Source: Miniphocaeibacter halophilus
GTDB lineage: Bacteria > Bacillota > Clostridia > Tissierellales > Peptoniphilaceae
Direction: 5' to 3'
Assembly (NCBI RefSeq): GCF_016458825.1
Contig: NZ_CP066744.1
Span: 2,043,868-2,107,867 of the forward strand
DNA length: 64,000 nt
The stretch's first letter is position 1. Each line of letters starts with the position of its first letter. Positions 45,923 to 55,615 of this stretch are shown piece after piece. The notes under the pieces were generated by a model. It was not told the origin of the DNA. It made no database searches and saw only the letters and a program-made list of their open reading frames with translations. The translations under genes were made by a program, and so were the position numbers.

Positions 45923-46717
45923 TTATGAGTTAATTTCTTCTGAAGCCTCTTTTATTTCCTCTTCAGTAACTTCTTCTACTTTAGCAGTTTCCTTATTTTC
46001 AACTTCTGCTTCTGCTTCAACATCATCATGTTGAGCACCTTGGTTAGCTTCAATTACTGCATTTGCTACAACACCTGTTATTAATTTTACAGCTCTTATA
46101 GCATCATCATTACCAGGAATTGGAATGTCTACATCATCAGGATCTGTATTTGTATCAACTACCCCAACTACAGGTATTCCTAAAATATGTGCTTCATGTA
46201 CTGCTATTTTTTCTTTCTTAGGATCTATAACAAATAGAACATCTGGTAAGCCATTCATGTCTTTAATTCCACCTAAGAATTTTTCCAATCTATCTTTTTC
46301 ATGTCTTAGTTGAATTACTTCTTTTTTTGGTAAAACGGCAAATGTACCATTTTCTTCCATATCCTCTAATTCACGAAGACGTCTAATTCTACTTTTGATA
46401 GTTTTGTAATTTGTAAGCATACCACCTAACCATCTTTGACTAACATATGGTTGTCCTGATCTTTTAGCTTCTGTTTCTATAGCTTCTTGAGCTTGTTTCT
46501 TTGTGCCTACAAATAATACTTTACCACCATCTGCTACTATATCTCTTATATAGTTATAAGCCTCTTCAATTTGTTTTACAGTTTTTTGTAAATCTATAAT
46601 ATAGATTCCATTTCTTTCTGTAAAAATAAATTTTTCCATTTTTGGATTCCATCTTCTAGTTTGATGTCCAAAATGTACACCAGCCTCTAACAGGCTTTTC
46701 ATTGATACTACTGCCAT
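45923..46717 (-). CDS. rpsB: 30S ribosomal protein S2
   Basis: S2 joins the 30S subunit late and contacts S1 and the platform. The 264 residues have [20 protein letters not shown], the [14 protein letters not shown] helix, [29 protein letters not shown], and [20 protein letters not shown]. An acidic C-terminal tail of about 30 residues (rich in Glu and Val) extends beyond the core. It is preceded by a structured leader of about 100 bases, consistent with autoregulation, and followed by tsf. Confidence 0.98.
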   Translation of the reverse strand: MAVVSMKSLLEAGVHFGHQTRRWNPKMEKFIFTERNGIYIIDLQKTVKQIEEAYNYIRDIVADGGKVLFVGTKKQAQEAIETEAKRSGQPYVSQRWLGGMLTNYKTIKSRIRRLRELEDMEENGTFAVLPKKEVIQLRHEKDRLEKFLGGIKDMNGLPDVLFVIDPKKEKIAVHEAHILGIPVVGVVDTNTDPDDVDIPIPGNDDAIRAVKLITGVVANAVIEANQGAQHDDVEAEAEVENKETAKVEEVTEEEIKEASEEINS

Positions 46718-46814
46718 TAAATAAATCCCTCCATTGTTTTTTTACCTCCATTTACTTCAACTTAATTAAGTACTATTTAGCAACTCTTAATTAATCCATA
46801 AATGTGCGTATTCC
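46718..46814 (-). promoter_or_regulatory. rpsB mRNA leader with a hairpin, probable S2 autoregulation element
   Basis: The transcript from the promoter at 46821 has about 95 untranslated bases. It can form TTAATTAAG with CTTAATTAA (46794-46786 with 46770-46762, nine base pairs, 15-base loop) upstream of two GGAGG-like sites. Autogenous leaders are common before rpsB; assignment here is by position only. Confidence 0.5.
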
Positions 46815-46820
46815 TCAAGT

Positions 46821-46849
46821 ATAATACCATAAAAGGATTAATTTTACAA
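46821..46849 (-). promoter_or_regulatory. Sigma-A promoter of rpsB-tsf
   Basis: TTGTAA (46844-46849) and TATTAT (46821-46826) are 17 bases apart on the minus strand, with TGG directly before the -10. It lies immediately after the topA stop codon. Confidence 0.85.
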
Positions 46850-46851
46850 AT

Positions 46852-48912
46852 TTATTTTACATAATCACATTTTTCATTAGAACATTTAATTTCATCTACT
46901 TTTCTATTTTTCTTATGAACTAAAATTGAATTACATTTAGGACATTTCTCATCTATTGGTTTATCCCAAACAGCAAAGTCACAATTTGGATAATTGCTAC
47001 AACCATAAAAAAGCTTTCCTCTTTTTGAAACTTTTTCAATAATCTCTCCACCACATTTAGGACATTTAACCCCTGTACCTTTAATTATGGCTTTTGTATA
47101 TTTACAATTAGGAAATCCTGAACAACCTATAAATTCTCCATTACGTCCATGTTTTATGACTAATTGTGAACCACATTCTGGACAAAACTCATCAATTTTT
47201 TTATCTTCAACCTTATAGGTATTCGTATCTGATTTGGCTTTTGCTAAATTTTCTTCTAAACTATCATAGAATTTTGAAATAGTATTTTTCCAATCTAAAT
47301 CATATTCTTCAATTTTATCTAATTCATCTTCCATTTCAGCTGTAAATTTTTGATTTATTATATCGCTAAAATACTTTAATAAGAAAGCATTAACATTTTC
47401 ACCTAGTTCAGTAGTGAAAAATTTCTTTTTATCTAATTTTACATAGTTTCTTTTTAAAAGACTGCTTATAATTGAAGCGTAAGTACTAGGTCGTCCTATA
47501 CCATCTTCTTCTAATGTTTTTACCAAGGAAGCTTCAGTAAACCTTGCTTTTGGCTTAGTAAAATGTTGAGTTTTATCAATTTTACTTGTGTTAATTATTT
47601 CATTTTCTTCAACTGTAGGCAATAGTACATTCTTATCCTCAACAGAATAAATTATAGTAAAGCCTTTAAATAATTCAATGTTTCCATTAGCTTTAAAGAC
47701 AAAATTGTTATTTAAAAGGGTAATATTAGTTGATTCATATTGGGATTGTGTCATTTGGCTAGCTACTACTCTATTCCAAATAAGTCTGTATAATTTATAC
47801 TGATCATTGCTTAAATAATCCTTTAACGAATCAGGAGTTCGTATTATAGAACTTGGTCTTATAGCTTCATGTGCATCTTGAGCCCCTTTTTTATTTTTCC
47901 CATAACTATTACCTTTTGAAGCATACTGACTGCCATATTTGTTTTTAATATATTCTAAGGCTTCATTAATTATATCTTTAGAAATTCTTGTAGAATCCGT
48001 TCTCATATAGGAAATTAAACCAACAGTACCTTCATTTCCTATACTAATACCTTCATAAAGCTGTTGTGCTACAGACATGGTTTTGGATGCAGAAAAACCT
48101 AATTTTCTATTTGCATCTTGTTGTAACGTACTTGTTGTATATGGAGGATAAGGGTTTCTTTTCTTTTTAGTTTTTTTAATGTTTGAAACCATGAAATTAT
48201 TTAAATCTAAGTTACTAATAATTTCTTCTGCCTCATTAATATTTTTTAATTCTTTTTTTTCTTCTTTACCTTTAACTAACTCTCCATAAAAAGATGATTC
48301 AAAATTAATTTTATCCTTAAGATGAGTGGCTTCAATTGACCAGTATTCTTTTGGAACAAATTCCCTAATTTCCTTTTCTCTTTCACATAGTAAACGCAAG
48401 GCTACTGATTGTACTCTACCGGCACTAAGTCCACTTTTGACCTTTTTCCAGAGAACAGGAGATATTTCATAACCTACAAGTCTATCTAATACCCTTCTAG
48501 CTTGTTGAGCATTTACTAGATTCATATCTATTTTTCTAGGATTTTTTACAGCTTCTTTAACTGTTGATTTAGTAATTTCATTAAATTCAACTCGATTTTT
48601 TTCATTAGGATCTAATCCTAATAAATTACTAAGATGCCAAGAAATTGCTTCACCTTCTCTATCCGGGTCTGTTGCAAGAAATACTTTTTCAGATTTTTTT
48701 GCTTGTTTTTTTAATTCTTTTATTATGTCACCTTTGCCCCTAACATTAATATATTGAGGTTCAAAGTTGTTTTCTATATCGATTCCCATTTTACTCTTAG
48801 GAAGATCTCTTAAATGTCCAACAGAAGCTACGACTTTATAATTACTTCCAAGCATTTTTCCAATAGTCTTTGCTTTTGTTGGAGACTCTACAATAACTAA
48901 ATTCTTTGCCAA
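46852..48912 (-). CDS. topA: DNA topoisomerase I
   Basis: TopA relaxes negative supercoils. I place the start at a TTG (48912, giving AKNLVIVESPTKAKTIGKML), nine bases after AAAGGA; an ATG 14 codons upstream would overlap dprA and add a tail unlike the family. The product has about 686 residues with the TOPRIM motif LATDPDREGEAISWHL, the catalytic tyrosine in LISYMRTDSTRIS, and three C-terminal zinc ribbons (CPECGSQ, CPKCGGE and CPKCNSI). It follows dprA after 19 bases, the usual dprA-topA order. Confidence 0.97.
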   Translation of the reverse strand: MAKNLVIVESPTKAKTIGKMLGSNYKVVASVGHLRDLPKSKMGIDIENNFEPQYINVRGKGDIIKELKKQAKKSEKVFLATDPDREGEAISWHLSNLLGLDPNEKNRVEFNEITKSTVKEAVKNPRKIDMNLVNAQQARRVLDRLVGYEISPVLWKKVKSGLSAGRVQSVALRLLCEREKEIREFVPKEYWSIEATHLKDKINFESSFYGELVKGKEEKKELKNINEAEEIISNLDLNNFMVSNIKKTKKKRNPYPPYTTSTLQQDANRKLGFSASKTMSVAQQLYEGISIGNEGTVGLISYMRTDSTRISKDIINEALEYIKNKYGSQYASKGNSYGKNKKGAQDAHEAIRPSSIIRTPDSLKDYLSNDQYKLYRLIWNRVVASQMTQSQYESTNITLLNNNFVFKANGNIELFKGFTIIYSVEDKNVLLPTVEENEIINTSKIDKTQHFTKPKARFTEASLVKTLEEDGIGRPSTYASIISSLLKRNYVKLDKKKFFTTELGENVNAFLLKYFSDIINQKFTAEMEDELDKIEEYDLDWKNTISKFYDSLEENLAKAKSDTNTYKVEDKKIDEFCPECGSQLVIKHGRNGEFIGCSGFPNCKYTKAIIKGTGVKCPKCGGEIIEKVSKRGKLFYGCSNYPNCDFAVWDKPIDEKCPKCNSILVHKKNRKVDEIKCSNEKCDYVK

Positions 48913-48931
48913 CTGTATTTTCCTTTCATAT

Positions 48932-49996
48932 TTAAACAGTAGAAAACTTTCCACCTTTTAATTCAATAATATAACCATTAAGTTCAAGTATTGTCAAGAC
49001 CACATTTATATTATCTATTTTAATATTAGTAGTAATAGATAGTTCATTAGCAGTTTTAGGTTCTTTTAATAGCTCGTTATAAATGATTTTTTCTTCATCA
49101 TTTGAAAATTGAATATTGATACTATCCTTTTTTACATCTCTATACTCAATCTCTTCAAGTATATCATCAATGGATATTAATATTTTAGCACCATCTTTTA
49201 TAAGTAAGTTAGTACCTTTACTATAAAGACTGTTAATATTTCCAGGTAATGCAAAAACTTCTTTACCTTGTTCAGCTGCGTAGTTAGCAGTAATAAGAGT
49301 ACCTGATTTTTCCATAGCCTCTATTACGACTACTCCTTGCCCTATTCCAGAGATTATCCTATTTCTATAAGGGAAATTATATCCTAAAGGTTGTGTTCCT
49401 AAAGGATATTCAGTTATAATTGCACCATTTTTCAAAATTTCATTATAGACTTTATAATTATTCTTAGGATATATTATATCTATACCGTTTCCTAAAACAG
49501 CTATAGTCCTATTATTATTTTGTAATGCCGTTTCATGAGCTATTTTATCTATACCATATGCTAGACCTGAAATAATTGGAATATTATAATATGAAAGCTC
49601 TTTTGCTATTTTTGAACATGCCCAGGAACCATAGCTTGTACATTTTCTTGCTCCTACAATAGAAACACCTAAATAATCATCTTCTAAGAGAGTTCCTCTG
49701 TAATATAAAATTAAAGGATAATCATCAATAAATCTTAGGTTTTTAGGATAATTGTCATCATCATAAAAAACTATATTTACATTTAGTTTTTTAATCCTTT
49801 TTATATAATCACTTATATTAAAATCTATATTATTGATTATTTTCTTTACTGTTCTTTTATCAATATTATCTAATTCATATAATAATTTATAATTTGATTT
49901 GAAATCCTTATACGAGTTAAATAATTTTAATATCTTTTGTATATTTCTATTTGAAATTCCAATAGCATTTAAAAATAAAACAATATTTCTATCCAT
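48932..49996 (-). CDS. dprA: DNA-processing protein DprA
   Basis: DprA protects incoming single-stranded DNA and loads RecA in natural transformation. The 354 residues comprise a helical N-terminal domain, then the Rossmann fold with YRGTLLEDDYLGVSIVGARK, IISGLAYGIDKIAHETAL, IAVLGNGIDIIYPKNN, YPLGTQPLGYNFPYRNRIIS and GSLITANYAAEQGKEVFALP-like text (here SGTLITANYAAEQGKEVFAL), followed by a C-terminal winged helix. It pairs with comEA and comEC elsewhere in the window. Confidence 0.96.
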   Translation of the reverse strand: MDRNIVLFLNAIGISNRNIQKILKLFNSYKDFKSNYKLLYELDNIDKRTVKKIINNIDFNISDYIKRIKKLNVNIVFYDDDNYPKNLRFIDDYPLILYYRGTLLEDDYLGVSIVGARKCTSYGSWACSKIAKELSYYNIPIISGLAYGIDKIAHETALQNNNRTIAVLGNGIDIIYPKNNYKVYNEILKNGAIITEYPLGTQPLGYNFPYRNRIISGIGQGVVVIEAMEKSGTLITANYAAEQGKEVFALPGNINSLYSKGTNLLIKDGAKILISIDDILEEIEYRDVKKDSINIQFSNDEEKIIYNELLKEPKTANELSITTNIKIDNINVVLTILELNGYIIELKGGKFSTV

Positions 49997-50004
49997 AATA
50001 TCAG

Positions 50005-51420
50005 TTAAATATTTTCCTTTAAATCTTTTATTAATTTAAATCTATCCACTCTATCGACATCTTTTATTTCTATATCTGTTCTATAGTCTAGATTAATATT
50101 CTTATTTTCTAATATTTCTTTAATTTTAGGTTTGCAACGTCTTCCTTGACACATACCCATACCTGCCCTAACTCTACGTTTAATAGCATCAATAGTATTA
50201 ATAGGAATAGGTCTATTAAAACATTCCATTATTTCCTCTTCTGTTTTTTCTTCACAAATACATATTAAGTTGTCTTTATTACTCTTATTATGATTATAAT
50301 TTCCATAACCCTTTCTATACGGATTGAAGGATTGGTTTTCTTCTAATGTAAAACCCTTGTTTTTTAAAATATCTACTATATACTCTGCTATAGCAGGAGA
50401 TGAAGTTAGTCCTGGAGATTGAATGCCTGCCACGTTAATAAAATTTTTAATAGCACTTTCTTCAATAATAAAATCATCATTATTAGAAACTGCTCTAACT
50501 CCAGAAAAGGTTCTAATTATTTTATTAATGTTTATTTTGTCTGTAACTAGTAGAGATTTTTTGTAAATCTCTACTAGTCGCTGCGAATCTGTATTAAGAT
50601 TTGCAGTATTTTCATCTAAAGCATCTGGTCCTATTATTAAATTTCCGTACACTGTTTTTGAAACTAAAATTCCTTTTCCTAACTTAGTAGGCATTTGAAA
50701 AAGAACAGAATTGATTTTACCCCCTTCACTTTTATCAAAAACAAAGTATTGTCCTGATCTAAACTTTAAATTAAATGAAAAATCATTTACCATATTAGCG
50801 ATTTTTTCAGCACCTAATCCTGCACAATTTATAATAATTTTACTTCTAAAGCTCTTATTTGTTGTAATTACTTCAAAATAGTCGTTATTGTTTTCAATCT
50901 TTTTTACTTCTTCATTTAAAAACAACTTAACACCATTGTCAATAGCATTTTCTATTAATGCAATTGTAAATTCAAAAGGAGAACAAATACCCGCTCCTTC
51001 ACAAAAAAGTGCATATTTGAAATTTTCATTTATATTAGTTTCCATTTTTTTAATTTCATTAGAGTCAATTATTTTTATATCATTTAAACCGTTTTTAATT
51101 CCATTTTCTTCTAAATTTTTCAAATTGTCTAAATCATCTTCTGATTCAGACAGTACTAAAGATCCTGTTTTCAAATATCCGAAATTTAATTCTTTATTTA
51201 ATTGTTCAAATTTCTTTCTACCTTTGAAACAAATTCTTCCTTTTAACTTTGTGTGTTCTTCGGCGTAACCTCCATGGACAATAGCAGAATTCGCTTTACT
51301 TGATCCCATGCAAACATCAGGTTCTTTTTCAATAATACCAATGTTTAATTTATATTTTGAAAGTTCTCTAGCTATATTAGCACCGACTACACCTGCTCCA
51401 ATTATTAAAATATCAAACAT
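50005..51420 (-). CDS. FAD-dependent oxidoreductase with BFD-type iron-sulfur domain (GlpA/LhgO-like)
   Basis: A DAO-family flavoprotein of 471 residues. The N-terminal dinucleotide motif is IIGAGVVGANIARELSKY; GSSKANSAIVHGGYAEEHTK and NCAGLGAEKIANMV are typical of glycerol-3-phosphate or 2-hydroxyglutarate dehydrogenase relatives. A C-terminal BFD-like [2Fe-2S] domain has CICEEKTEEEI and GMCQGRRCKPKI (four cysteines). In clostridia such proteins often come with a second flavoprotein and a small DUF1667 protein; neither is here. The substrate is unknown. A perfect 14-bp inverted repeat lies inside the gene at 50546-50578. Confidence 0.85.
   Translation of the reverse strand: MFDILIIGAGVVGANIARELSKYKLNIGIIEKEPDVCMGSSKANSAIVHGGYAEEHTKLKGRICFKGRKKFEQLNKELNFGYLKTGSLVLSESEDDLDNLKNLEENGIKNGLNDIKIIDSNEIKKMETNINENFKYALFCEGAGICSPFEFTIALIENAIDNGVKLFLNEEVKKIENNNDYFEVITTNKSFRSKIIINCAGLGAEKIANMVNDFSFNLKFRSGQYFVFDKSEGGKINSVLFQMPTKLGKGILVSKTVYGNLIIGPDALDENTANLNTDSQRLVEIYKKSLLVTDKININKIIRTFSGVRAVSNNDDFIIEESAIKNFINVAGIQSPGLTSSPAIAEYIVDILKNKGFTLEENQSFNPYRKGYGNYNHNKSNKDNLICICEEKTEEEIMECFNRPIPINTIDAIKRRVRAGMGMCQGRRCKPKIKEILENKNINLDYRTDIEIKDVDRVDRFKLIKDLKENI
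50546..50578. repeat. 14-bp perfect inverted repeat inside the FAD oxidoreductase gene
   Basis: ACTAGTAGAGATTT (50546-50559) and AAATCTCTACTAGT (50565-50578) with a five-base loop form a strong hairpin in the coding sequence. There is no T-tract on either side, so it is not a simple terminator. Confidence 0.85.
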
Positions 51421-51526
51421 AAAAACCTCCTTTTACTATTATATAATAACAAAAAAGATGAATATGGTGAAATAAAAGTATAATGAAGGAATTTTTATAT
51501 TATGAGAAAATATTTTTTGTAATATA

Positions 51527-51568
51527 AAAAGCCATATATAGTATTGAGTAAAACTATATATAGCTTTT
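51527..51568 (-). terminator. Intrinsic terminator after rluD
   Basis: A 16-bp stem with one U-G pair (51527-51542 with 51553-51568, ten-base loop), followed on the minus strand by U residues; it ends the sepF-lspA-ung-rluD transcript. Confidence 0.88.
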
Positions 51569-51574
51569 GTAAAA

Positions 51575-52477
51575 TTAAAATAATTTTTTTACTGCAGATT
51601 TAAATGTATCGTCTGGTTCTGCCGAAACAGTAAGTTTGTCACCAGTTACAGGATGATTAAATTCCAATTTATAAGCGTGAAGTAATTGAGAGTTAAAATT
51701 TACTTTTTCATTTTTTTGTCCATAAATTTTATCTCCTACTATACAATGGTGTATATATTTAAGATGAACTCTAATTTGATGAGTTCTGCCAGTATCTATA
51801 TTGATTTTTAGTAAACTATAATTTTCATTAGATAATATTGGAAAAATTCTAGTAACAGCTTCTTTACCAATATCTTTTCTTACTGACATTTTTTTTCTAT
51901 CCTTTATATGTCTTCCAATAGGAAAATTTAAAACTAAGGAGTCTTGAATTCTTCCATGAACAATTGCTAAATAGGTTTTCTTTACTCTTCTATCCTTAAA
52001 CATTTTTTGCAAAAGCAAGTGTATATTATTGTCTTTAGCAATTATAATGAGTCCAGTAGTGTCTTTGTCAAGTCTATGTACAATACCAGGTCTAAATGGT
52101 AAGTCTAAATCTGATAGTTTTTCAAATCGATACATAATAGCATTGACTAAAGTCCCTTCTGTAATTGATTCAGTTGGGTGTACTATCATATTTACCGGTT
52201 TATTAATAATAGCTAGGTACTCATCTTCATAAACTACATCTAAGAATATATTCTCCGGCTTTATACTTATATCTTTTTTTTCTGGAATTGAAACTAAAAT
52301 AATATCACCAAAAACTACCTTCGTGCTGGGCTTTGCTATTTTATTATTTAACAAAATAGAATTATCTGAAAATAGATTTTTTATAAAACTTCTAGAATAA
52401 TCTTTAAAGTAACTTGTTAAATATTTGTCTATTCGCACCTCTTCAGAAGAATCTACTTTTATTTCAAATTCATTCAT
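51575..52477 (-). CDS. rluD: RluD-family 23S rRNA pseudouridine synthase
   Basis: The enzyme isomerises uridines in 23S rRNA. The 300 residues have an N-terminal S4 domain (about 12-75) and a RluA-type catalytic domain with the catalytic aspartate in [20 protein letters not shown], the [10 protein letters not shown] motif and [14 protein letters not shown]. It overlaps ung by 4 bases and lies two genes after lspA, the usual lspA-rluD association. Confidence 0.95.
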   Translation of the reverse strand: MNEFEIKVDSSEEVRIDKYLTSYFKDYSRSFIKNLFSDNSILLNNKIAKPSTKVVFGDIILVSIPEKKDISIKPENIFLDVVYEDEYLAIINKPVNMIVHPTESITEGTLVNAIMYRFEKLSDLDLPFRPGIVHRLDKDTTGLIIIAKDNNIHLLLQKMFKDRRVKKTYLAIVHGRIQDSLVLNFPIGRHIKDRKKMSVRKDIGKEAVTRIFPILSNENYSLLKINIDTGRTHQIRVHLKYIHHCIVGDKIYGQKNEKVNFNSQLLHAYKLEFNHPVTGDKLTVSAEPDDTFKSAVKKLF

Positions 52478-53148
52478 ATATTTTCAATCTGCCAATCTAT
52501 TGGTTCAATATTGTTTTGTAGTAGAAAATTATTACATTTAGAAAAGGGTTTACTACCAAAAAAACCTCTATATGCTGATAAAGGTGAAGGATGAACAGAT
52601 TTTAAAATTAAATGATCCTTGTTTTCTATAAGCTTTTCTTTATTAATTGCATTTCTTCCCCAAAGAATAAAAACTAATGGTTTTTCACGTTCTCCAAGAA
52701 TTTTAATTATTTTATCAGTTAAAATCTGCCAGCCTAAATCTTTATGTGAATTAGCAGCTCCTGCCCTAACTGTTAAGGAAGTATTTAGTAATAACACTCC
52801 TTGATTTACCCATTTCATAAGATATCCATTATTTGGAATATAACAACCTAAATCATCCTTTAATTCTACAAAAATATTTTGTACTGAAGGCGGTTTTCTA
52901 ACTCCAGGTAATACTGAAAAACTATGACCATGAGCTTGATTTGGACCATGATAGGGATCTTGTCCTAATATAACAACTTTAACATCCTTATAATCCACTT
53001 TTTTTAATGCGTCAAAAATTAAATCCATAGAAGGATAAATTTTAAAATTCATATACTCTTTCTTTAATATTTCTCTAAGATTTAAATAATATTCTTTTTT
53101 AAATTCATCTTTTAATAACAAATCCCAACTATTACCTAAATTAACCAT
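52474..53148 (-). CDS. ung: Uracil-DNA glycosylase
   Basis: Ung removes uracil from DNA. The 224 residues show the family-1 motifs: [20 protein letters not shown] (catalytic Asp and Tyr), [27 protein letters not shown] and [20 protein letters not shown] (catalytic His and DNA loop). It lies between lspA and rluD with 1- and 4-base overlaps, an unusual but clear operon position. Confidence 0.98.
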   Translation of the reverse strand: MVNLGNSWDLLLKDEFKKEYYLNLREILKKEYMNFKIYPSMDLIFDALKKVDYKDVKVVILGQDPYHGPNQAHGHSFSVLPGVRKPPSVQNIFVELKDDLGCYIPNNGYLMKWVNQGVLLLNTSLTVRAGAANSHKDLGWQILTDKIIKILGEREKPLVFILWGRNAINKEKLIENKDHLILKSVHPSPLSAYRGFFGSKPFSKCNNFLLQNNIEPIDWQIENI

Positions 53149-53621
53149 TATACTCCCTCAAAATCCTTTGTAAAAATAATAGCAATAATTAATAAGATAC
53201 ATCCTGAAACTACAAAAATATCTGCAAAATTAAATACAGGAAATTCATAGCCATTAAAAAAAGTATATGATATAAAATCTATTACATACCCTCTGAAAAT
53301 CCTATCTATTAAATTTCCAATCGCTCCACCTATTATTAAGGATAAACTAATTAATGAAATTAAGCTGAATTTACTATAATTTTTTATTAAGGTAACAACT
53401 AATGCTAAAATTATTATTATAGTAACAGCTAATAAAATTATTTTTTTATTTTGGAAAAATCCAAAAGCTGCTCCTCTATTTTCTACATAGACTAATTGAA
53501 GTTTTTTTCCAATTAATTCAATAGAATTGTTTTTTAAACCTAAAGCTTTGTATTTTGTAAATTGATCTATAATCAAAGCTAAAGCTATTAATATTCCAGA
53601 TAACATAATTCTCCTACTCAT
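53148..53621 (-). CDS. lspA: Lipoprotein signal peptidase (SPase II)
   Basis: LspA cleaves signal peptides of diacylglyceryl-modified lipoproteins. The 157 residues have four membrane segments; conserved motifs are [31 protein letters not shown] (first catalytic Asp) and [14 protein letters not shown] (second catalytic Asp). It overlaps ylmH by 8 bases. Confidence 0.97.
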   Translation of the reverse strand: MSRRIMLSGILIALALIIDQFTKYKALGLKNNSIELIGKKLQLVYVENRGAAFGFFQNKKIILLAVTIIIILALVVTLIKNYSKFSLISLISLSLIIGGAIGNLIDRIFRGYVIDFISYTFFNGYEFPVFNFADIFVVSGCILLIIAIIFTKDFEGV

Positions 53622-54387
53622 ATTTTATATACTCTATTTTATATTTATTTTTTTTAGTAACACCTAAAACTTTCAAAAATTTAAATCTTCCAAATCCTTT
53701 TATGGAAATAATATCCCCTTCATTTAACTCGTAATGTGATTTTTTAATCTCCTCATAATTAACTTTTATTTTTCCTGAATTTAACAAACTGCTAGTTTTA
53801 TTTCGTGGATAATTTATAATTTCAGAAATTATTAAATCCAATCTAAGAGAAGAAACAATTGCAAAATATTTTTTAGTATTTTCAATTAAATTATTAAAAG
53901 AAAATTCGTTGTCAAGAGAAAAGCTGACATTATATTTTGAAATTGACAATAAATTTTGTAGAATATAGTTTGTTAAAGAACTTCTTAGAACTATAGCCAT
54001 TTTTTTATCTGTAAATAAAATATCACCTATCTTACTTCTATTTACACCTAACGCTAGAAGCGATCCTAGTACATCTCTATGATTTATATTATCTATTACG
54101 GGAGCACTTATTATATTTATGTATTCATATATATTCAATGAATCTATATAAGAACTTACAAGTATGCAATTTCTTTCACATATATTAAGGTTAGGAATAA
54201 CCATATAATCAAGATTTGAATAGGTATTAATACTACTTATACAATAATTTATTTCATTAGGTGTAAGAAAATCAGAGCAATAGGTGCCTCCCTTTTTTTC
54301 TACAACAAATAGACTATCAATAAATTTTTTGATAGTCTGTTTAGTTTCAATATCTTGTATATGATTTAGTATTTTTGAATATTCCAT
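53614..54387 (-). CDS. ylmH: S4-domain RNA-binding protein YlmH
   Basis: YlmH is a division-cluster RNA-binding protein recently tied to ribosome rescue in Firmicutes. The 257 residues have an N-terminal YlmH domain, an RBD-like middle part with HRDVLGSLLALGVNRSKIGD, and a C-terminal S4 domain (LDLIISEIINYPRNKTSSLL, then GKIKVNYEEIKK). The ATG at 54393 touches AGAG, so the second ATG (54387) is the better start. It follows sepF, the conserved sepF-(ylmG)-ylmH order, here without ylmG. Confidence 0.93.
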   Translation of the reverse strand: MEYSKILNHIQDIETKQTIKKFIDSLFVVEKKGGTYCSDFLTPNEINYCISSINTYSNLDYMVIPNLNICERNCILVSSYIDSLNIYEYINIISAPVIDNINHRDVLGSLLALGVNRSKIGDILFTDKKMAIVLRSSLTNYILQNLLSISKYNVSFSLDNEFSFNNLIENTKKYFAIVSSLRLDLIISEIINYPRNKTSSLLNSGKIKVNYEEIKKSHYELNEGDIISIKGFGRFKFLKVLGVTKKNKYKIEYIKYE

Positions 54388-54402
54388 GTTCATCTCTATA
54401 AA

Positions 54403-54903
54403 TTATAATTGATAGTATCCTTTACTTTGTATTTGATCTTTGATTTTCCCATCTATTTCAAGTTCTTTTGGTGCTATTACAAAAATATCTTTAGTAACTT
54501 TTTGCATTTTACCATTAATTGAATAAATACCACCGCTTACAAAATCAAAGGTTTTTCTTTTAGTATCAACATCTAACATTTCTAGGTTTAGAACAACTAT
54601 ATTTTTAGAAATTATATCATCTAAAACCAATGGAGCATCATCAAATTTTATAGGTTCATGAATAAGAATCTTTACTCTATCAGATACATAATTATCCTTA
54701 ATACTTACAACATTGCTCTTTTTAAATTTATTGCTAGATGATTCATTATCGTTTTCGCTATAATAATTATTTGAACTACTATTTTTATTTACAGAAGGCC
54801 CTTCATCATAGTAATCATCTTCATAGTAATCATCATTGTAGTAATCATCTTCATAATTATCATCTAAACCAATTAAATTCTTAAATTTATCAAAAACTCC
54901 CAT
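54403..54903 (-). CDS. sepF: Cell division protein SepF
   Basis: SepF anchors FtsZ to the membrane by an amphipathic N-terminal helix. I start at the ATG at 54903 (MGVFDKFKNLIGL) behind GGAGGAAAAT. Residues about 15-40 are an Asp/Tyr-rich repeat (DDYYNDDYYEDDYYDEG) encoded by an imperfect 15-base tandem repeat. The C-terminal SepF domain has VKILIHEPIKFDDAPLVLDD and VVLNLEMLDVDTKRKTFDFV, with FDFVSGGIYSINGKMQKV. It lies between yggS and ylmH. Confidence 0.95.
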   Translation of the reverse strand: MGVFDKFKNLIGLDDNYEDDYYNDDYYEDDYYDEGPSVNKNSSSNNYYSENDNESSSNKFKKSNVVSIKDNYVSDRVKILIHEPIKFDDAPLVLDDIISKNIVVLNLEMLDVDTKRKTFDFVSGGIYSINGKMQKVTKDIFVIAPKELEIDGKIKDQIQSKGYYQL

Positions 54904-54914
54904 ATTTTCCTCCA

Positions 54915-55607
54915 TTAATCATAATTTCTTTCTCCAAAAATACTAGTACCAATACGAATCATATTTGAGCCTTCTTCAATAGCAACTTTATAATCATGAC
55001 TCATTCCCATTGATAAGTATTCCATTGTAATATTTTTAAACTTTTTACTAGCTAAATTTTCATAAATATCTTTAAGTTTCTTAAAATAAACTCTTACTTT
55101 TTCTAAATCTTCAAAATAAGGTGCAACTGTCATTAGTCCTTTAACTTTAACATAATTACATTCCTCGATTTTTTCAATTAGTTCTGGTAAATCTTCTTCA
55201 TGTAATCCTGTTTTACTCTCTTCTTTTGCTAAATTTAACTCGATTAAACAATTAAAAACATAATTATTGTTTTTACCTCTTTTTTCTAATTCTTTTAACA
55301 AGGACAATCTATCTAATGATTGAATTAATTTCACTTTGTTAACTAAATATTTTACCTTATTTGTTTGTAAATGACCAATCATATGAAAGATTATATCAGA
55401 ATTATTTAATTCTTCATACTTTTTTATTAACTCTTGTACCTTGTTTTCACCAAATTCCAATTGACCACTATTATATGCTTCTAGAACTCTATTTGAATCT
55501 ACTGTTTTTGAAACAGCAATAAGAGTTATATCTCTTTCAATAGAAAGTTCAGATTTTATATTTTCAATATTATTTTTAATTTCGTTTAAATTACTGCTTA
55601 TACTCAT
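54915..55607 (-). CDS. PLP homeostasis protein YggS/YlmE
   Basis: This alanine-racemase-fold protein binds pyridoxal 5'-phosphate and balances vitamin B6 and amino-acid pools without a known enzymatic activity. The 230 residues show the PLP-lysine motif TLIAVSKTV, GENKVQELIKKYEEL, FHMIGHLQTNKVKYL, and LSMGMSHDYKVAIEEGSNMI, then RIGTSIFGERNY. It lies directly before sepF, as in most Firmicutes. Confidence 0.96.
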   Translation of the reverse strand: MSISSNLNEIKNNIENIKSELSIERDITLIAVSKTVDSNRVLEAYNSGQLEFGENKVQELIKKYEELNNSDIIFHMIGHLQTNKVKYLVNKVKLIQSLDRLSLLKELEKRGKNNNYVFNCLIELNLAKEESKTGLHEEDLPELIEKIEECNYVKVKGLMTVAPYFEDLEKVRVYFKKLKDIYENLASKKFKNITMEYLSMGMSHDYKVAIEEGSNMIRIGTSIFGERNYD

Positions 55608-55615
55608 TTTATCAC

